Source of the DNA: an uncultured Succinatimonas sp.
Lineage (GTDB): Bacteria; Pseudomonadota; Gammaproteobacteria; Enterobacterales; Succinivibrionaceae
Length of the DNA: 7,636 bases
NCBI GenBank assembly: GCA_900552905.1
Contig: USBR01000044.1
Location: 1 to 7,636, forward strand
Direction: 5' to 3'
Shown here: one piece after another, positions 5,953 to 7,636 of the stretch
Position numbering within the stretch: the stretch's first letter is position 1
Layout: each line of letters opens with the position of its first letter
Translations under genes and position numbers: made by a program
Notes under the pieces: model-generated
Database searches by the model: none
The model's input: the letters and a program-made list of their open reading frames with translations, nothing else
Told to the model about the DNA's origin: nothing

Positions 5953-6438
5953 ATGAACAAAGAGTCTAAGGTTGATACTTCATTAGATCACAGCTTAAAA
6001 GAGCAAAAAAAGCAGGTGCGTAAACGCAAAATCCTGACTTATGTGAATACAGTGCTCATAATTATGGTTTGTTTTGGTGGTTTTTACCTCTATCGTTCCC
6101 AAACAGAGCCCCAAAATGATCCAGAACTAGCAATTTCTCAGCTAAAAAAGCAATTACCTGTAAAATTCGATGAACAGACAACATTTAAGTCATTAGATGA
6201 AAACTTAGATGAGATAGTTATGACTATCGAAAAGTCCGCAGAGGCTTTTGAAAATCTGACTGCGGATCAGAAAGAGGAAGCACTTACAGCTTATTTGAAT
6301 CAAAGTAAGAATTTATGTTCTATTGCCATACTTCATCAGATTATTGAGAATGGTAAAAATATCCGTGTAGTTTTGACCTATGGGGATAAGCGCAAAGAGC
6401 AACTGTTAACTGTTGAAACCTGTTCTGAAAGTAAATAA
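5953..6438 (+). CDS. Unrecognised single-pass membrane protein with a periplasmic domain
   Basis: I do not recognise a named family. The 161-residue protein begins with a hydrophilic segment and a basic cluster, KKQVRKRK (19-26), then one hydrophobic segment of about 20 residues (27-47). By the positive-inside rule this predicts a cytoplasmic N-terminus and a periplasmic C-terminal domain of roughly 114 residues. That domain starts acidic and polar, then has LPVKFDEQTTFKSLDE (68-83), helix-forming stretches, NLCSIAILHQII (120-131) and a C-terminal NIRVVLTYGDKRKEQLLTVETC (136-157) that looks like two beta strands. The only cysteines outside the membrane, 122 and 157, could form a disulfide. 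The LP-x-x-x-DE-x-T opening with a late strand and terminal Cys resembles small exported proteins of unknown function in gammaproteobacteria, but I cannot name one. The ribosome-binding site is good. No terminator separates it from asd 39 bp downstream. Leucine codon use differs from asd. Confidence 0.85.
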   Translation: MNKESKVDTSLDHSLKEQKKQVRKRKILTYVNTVLIIMVCFGGFYLYRSQTEPQNDPELAISQLKKQLPVKFDEQTTFKSLDENLDEIVMTIEKSAEAFENLTADQKEEALTAYLNQSKNLCSIAILHQIIENGKNIRVVLTYGDKRKEQLLTVETCSESK

Positions 6439-6447
6439 AATCCAAAT

Positions 6448-6475
6448 TATATTAGTTTTAAATTTTTGAGAGGAA
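6448..6475 (+). promoter_or_regulatory. asd upstream spacer: ribosome-binding site and possible weak -10
   Basis: GAGAGGA at 6468-6474 is a good ribosome-binding site about 4-5 nt before the ATG at 6478 and rules out the TTG at 6466 as start. TATATT at 6448-6453 resembles a -10, but no good -35 lies 16-18 bp upstream. An internal asd promoter is possible but not convincing. Confidence 0.4.
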
Positions 6476-6477
6476 AT

Positions 6478-7590
6478 ATGCAAAAAGTAGGCTTAGTCGG
6501 CTGGCGTGGTATGGTTGGTTCCGTGTTAATGGAACGTATGCAGCAGGAAAATGATTTTGCGTTAATCGACGCAACCTTCTTCTCCACTTCTCAGGCAGGT
6601 CAGAAAGCTCCTTCCTTCAATGGTAAAGATTATGGCGTACTTCAGGACGCTTATAATTTAGAAGCCTTAATGGCTATGGATATTATTATCACTACTCAAG
6701 GTGGTGATTATACTTCTAAGATGTTCAAGCCTTTACGTGATGCTGGTTGGAAGGGCTACTGGATTGATGCTGCTTCTACCTTACGTATGGAAGAAGACAC
6801 TAAGATCATCTTAGATCCGGTTAACCATGATGTGCTCGATAAGGCCTTAAATGATGGCATTCTTTCCTACATCGGTGGTAACTGCACTGTCAGCTTATTA
6901 TTAGTCGCTTTAGCTGGTTTAATTAAGGCCGGTTACGTCAAGTGGATTTCCACTCAGACCTATCAGGCAGCCTCTGGTGCTGGTGCTAAGAATATGCGCG
7001 AGCTCTTAAATCAGATGGGTTGCTTAAACGAGTGTGTTAAGAGCGAGCTTGCCGATCCGCACAGCTCTATCTTAGACATCGAGCGTAAGGTTCGCGCTTG
7101 CATGAATTCCGAGGCTTTCCCGACTCAGAACTTCACCGCTCCTTTAGCCGGTAGCGTTTTACCGTGGATCGATAAGGAATTACCTAACGGTCAGAGCCGT
7201 GAGGAGTGGAAGGGTCAGGCTGAGGCCAATAAGATCTTAGGTTATAAGCCCGGTAAATTACCTATCGATGGTAACTGCGTCCGTATCAGCTCCTTACGTT
7301 GCCATAGCCAAGCTTTAACCATTAAGCTCACTAAGAATATCGAGATCCCGGAGATCGAGCAGTTAATCGCTCAGGATAATGACTGGGTCCGCGTTGTTCC
7401 TAACCACAAGGAAGAGACCTTACGCGAGTTAACCCCGGCCTTTGTCTCAGGTAGCTTAAATGTACCTATCGGCCGTCTGCGCAAGATGAATATGGGCCCT
7501 AAATTCTTATCTGCCTTCACTGTAGGCGATCAGTTATTATGGGGTGCTGCTGAGCCTTTACGTTGCATGCTCCGTCAGATCATCAAATAA
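6478..7590 (+). CDS. asd: Aspartate-semialdehyde dehydrogenase
   Basis: Asd reduces L-aspartyl-4-phosphate to aspartate semialdehyde with NADPH in the cytoplasm. This is the branch point to lysine and the diaminopimelate of peptidoglycan, and to threonine, methionine and isoleucine. The 370-residue protein (E. coli 367) opens with the NADP-binding [21 protein letters not shown] (1-21), followed by FFSTSQAGQ (34-42) and QGGDYT (74-79). GGNCTVS (133-139) carries the catalytic Cys136, TYQAASGAG (161-169) has the substrate-orienting Gln163, and LRCHSQA (273-279) has the acid/base His276. The end, [21 protein letters not shown], is typical of the gammaproteobacterial type. An in-frame TTG at 6466 is not the start: the Shine-Dalgarno AGAGG lies between it and the ATG at 6478. 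Strong TTA-leucine bias suggests high expression. It is probably cotranscribed with the small membrane protein and followed by a strong terminator. Confidence 0.97.
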   Translation: MQKVGLVGWRGMVGSVLMERMQQENDFALIDATFFSTSQAGQKAPSFNGKDYGVLQDAYNLEALMAMDIIITTQGGDYTSKMFKPLRDAGWKGYWIDAASTLRMEEDTKIILDPVNHDVLDKALNDGILSYIGGNCTVSLLLVALAGLIKAGYVKWISTQTYQAASGAGAKNMRELLNQMGCLNECVKSELADPHSSILDIERKVRACMNSEAFPTQNFTAPLAGSVLPWIDKELPNGQSREEWKGQAEANKILGYKPGKLPIDGNCVRISSLRCHSQALTIKLTKNIEIPEIEQLIAQDNDWVRVVPNHKEETLRELTPAFVSGSLNVPIGRLRKMNMGPKFLSAFTVGDQLLWGAAEPLRCMLRQIIK

Positions 7591-7610
7591 TTACAAACTC
7601 TAAAAACCAT

Positions 7611-7636
7611 AAAGGCGATCTTAGGATCGCCTTTTT
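7611..7636 (+). terminator. Rho-independent terminator after asd
   Basis: A perfect 10-bp inverted repeat (AAAGGCGATC at 7611-7620, GATCGCCTTT at 7625-7634) with loop TTAG is followed by further T to the window edge. It lies 21 bp past the asd stop codon and should end that transcript. With AAA on the left arm it could also act leftward if a minus-strand gene lies beyond the window. Confidence 0.92.

Noticed and set aside
6439..6477. Lysine riboswitch upstream of asd
   Set aside because: The spacer is only 39 bp, far too short for a lysine riboswitch, and shows no suitable stems.

Overview
This window looks like ordinary chromosomal DNA from a moderately AT-rich gammaproteobacterium. It holds seven protein-coding genes, six of which can be identified from conserved motifs and lengths; no RNA gene, mobile element, phage or CRISPR array is visible. 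The proteins closely resemble those of enterobacteria as I remember them: Prs has the same 315-residue length and active-site numbering, and YcaO is the long E. coli type. Leucine is written overwhelmingly as TTA, and IspE is cysteine-rich. Together these suggest an anaerobic lineage such as the Succinivibrionaceae/Aeromonadales, but that placement is inference.

Layout. On the left, mpl (82-1443, +) encodes the murein-peptide recycling ligase. It converges on prs (minus strand) across a 74-bp spacer packed with two hairpin terminators. prs encodes PRPP synthetase and is most likely started at 2465. It is preceded by about 200 bp of regulatory DNA with two candidate promoters, a PurR-like palindrome and a second inverted repeat. 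Upstream of that lies a tight minus-strand operon, ycaO-lolB-ispE (5833 down to 2669): ycaO and lolB overlap by 14 bp, and lolB and ispE share one base (TAATG). The operon ends in a hairpin terminator at 2630-2662, which also contains the -35 element of one prs promoter candidate.

From a divergent promoter region (5834-5952) a plus-strand unit begins. It contains an unrecognised 161-residue protein with one membrane segment (5953-6438), followed 39 bp later by asd (6478-7590) and a strong terminator at the window edge.

The functions are core housekeeping: cell-wall recycling (mpl) and supply of the diaminopimelate/lysine/threonine/methionine branch (asd), PRPP for nucleotides and histidine (prs), isoprenoid precursors (ispE), lipoprotein insertion in the outer membrane (lolB), and a YcaO linked to modification of ribosomal protein S12. 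I found no convincing new biological system. The points most worth following are the prs control region, the placement of ycaO at the head of the lolB-ispE operon, the TTG start of lolB, and the unrecognised membrane protein in front of asd.
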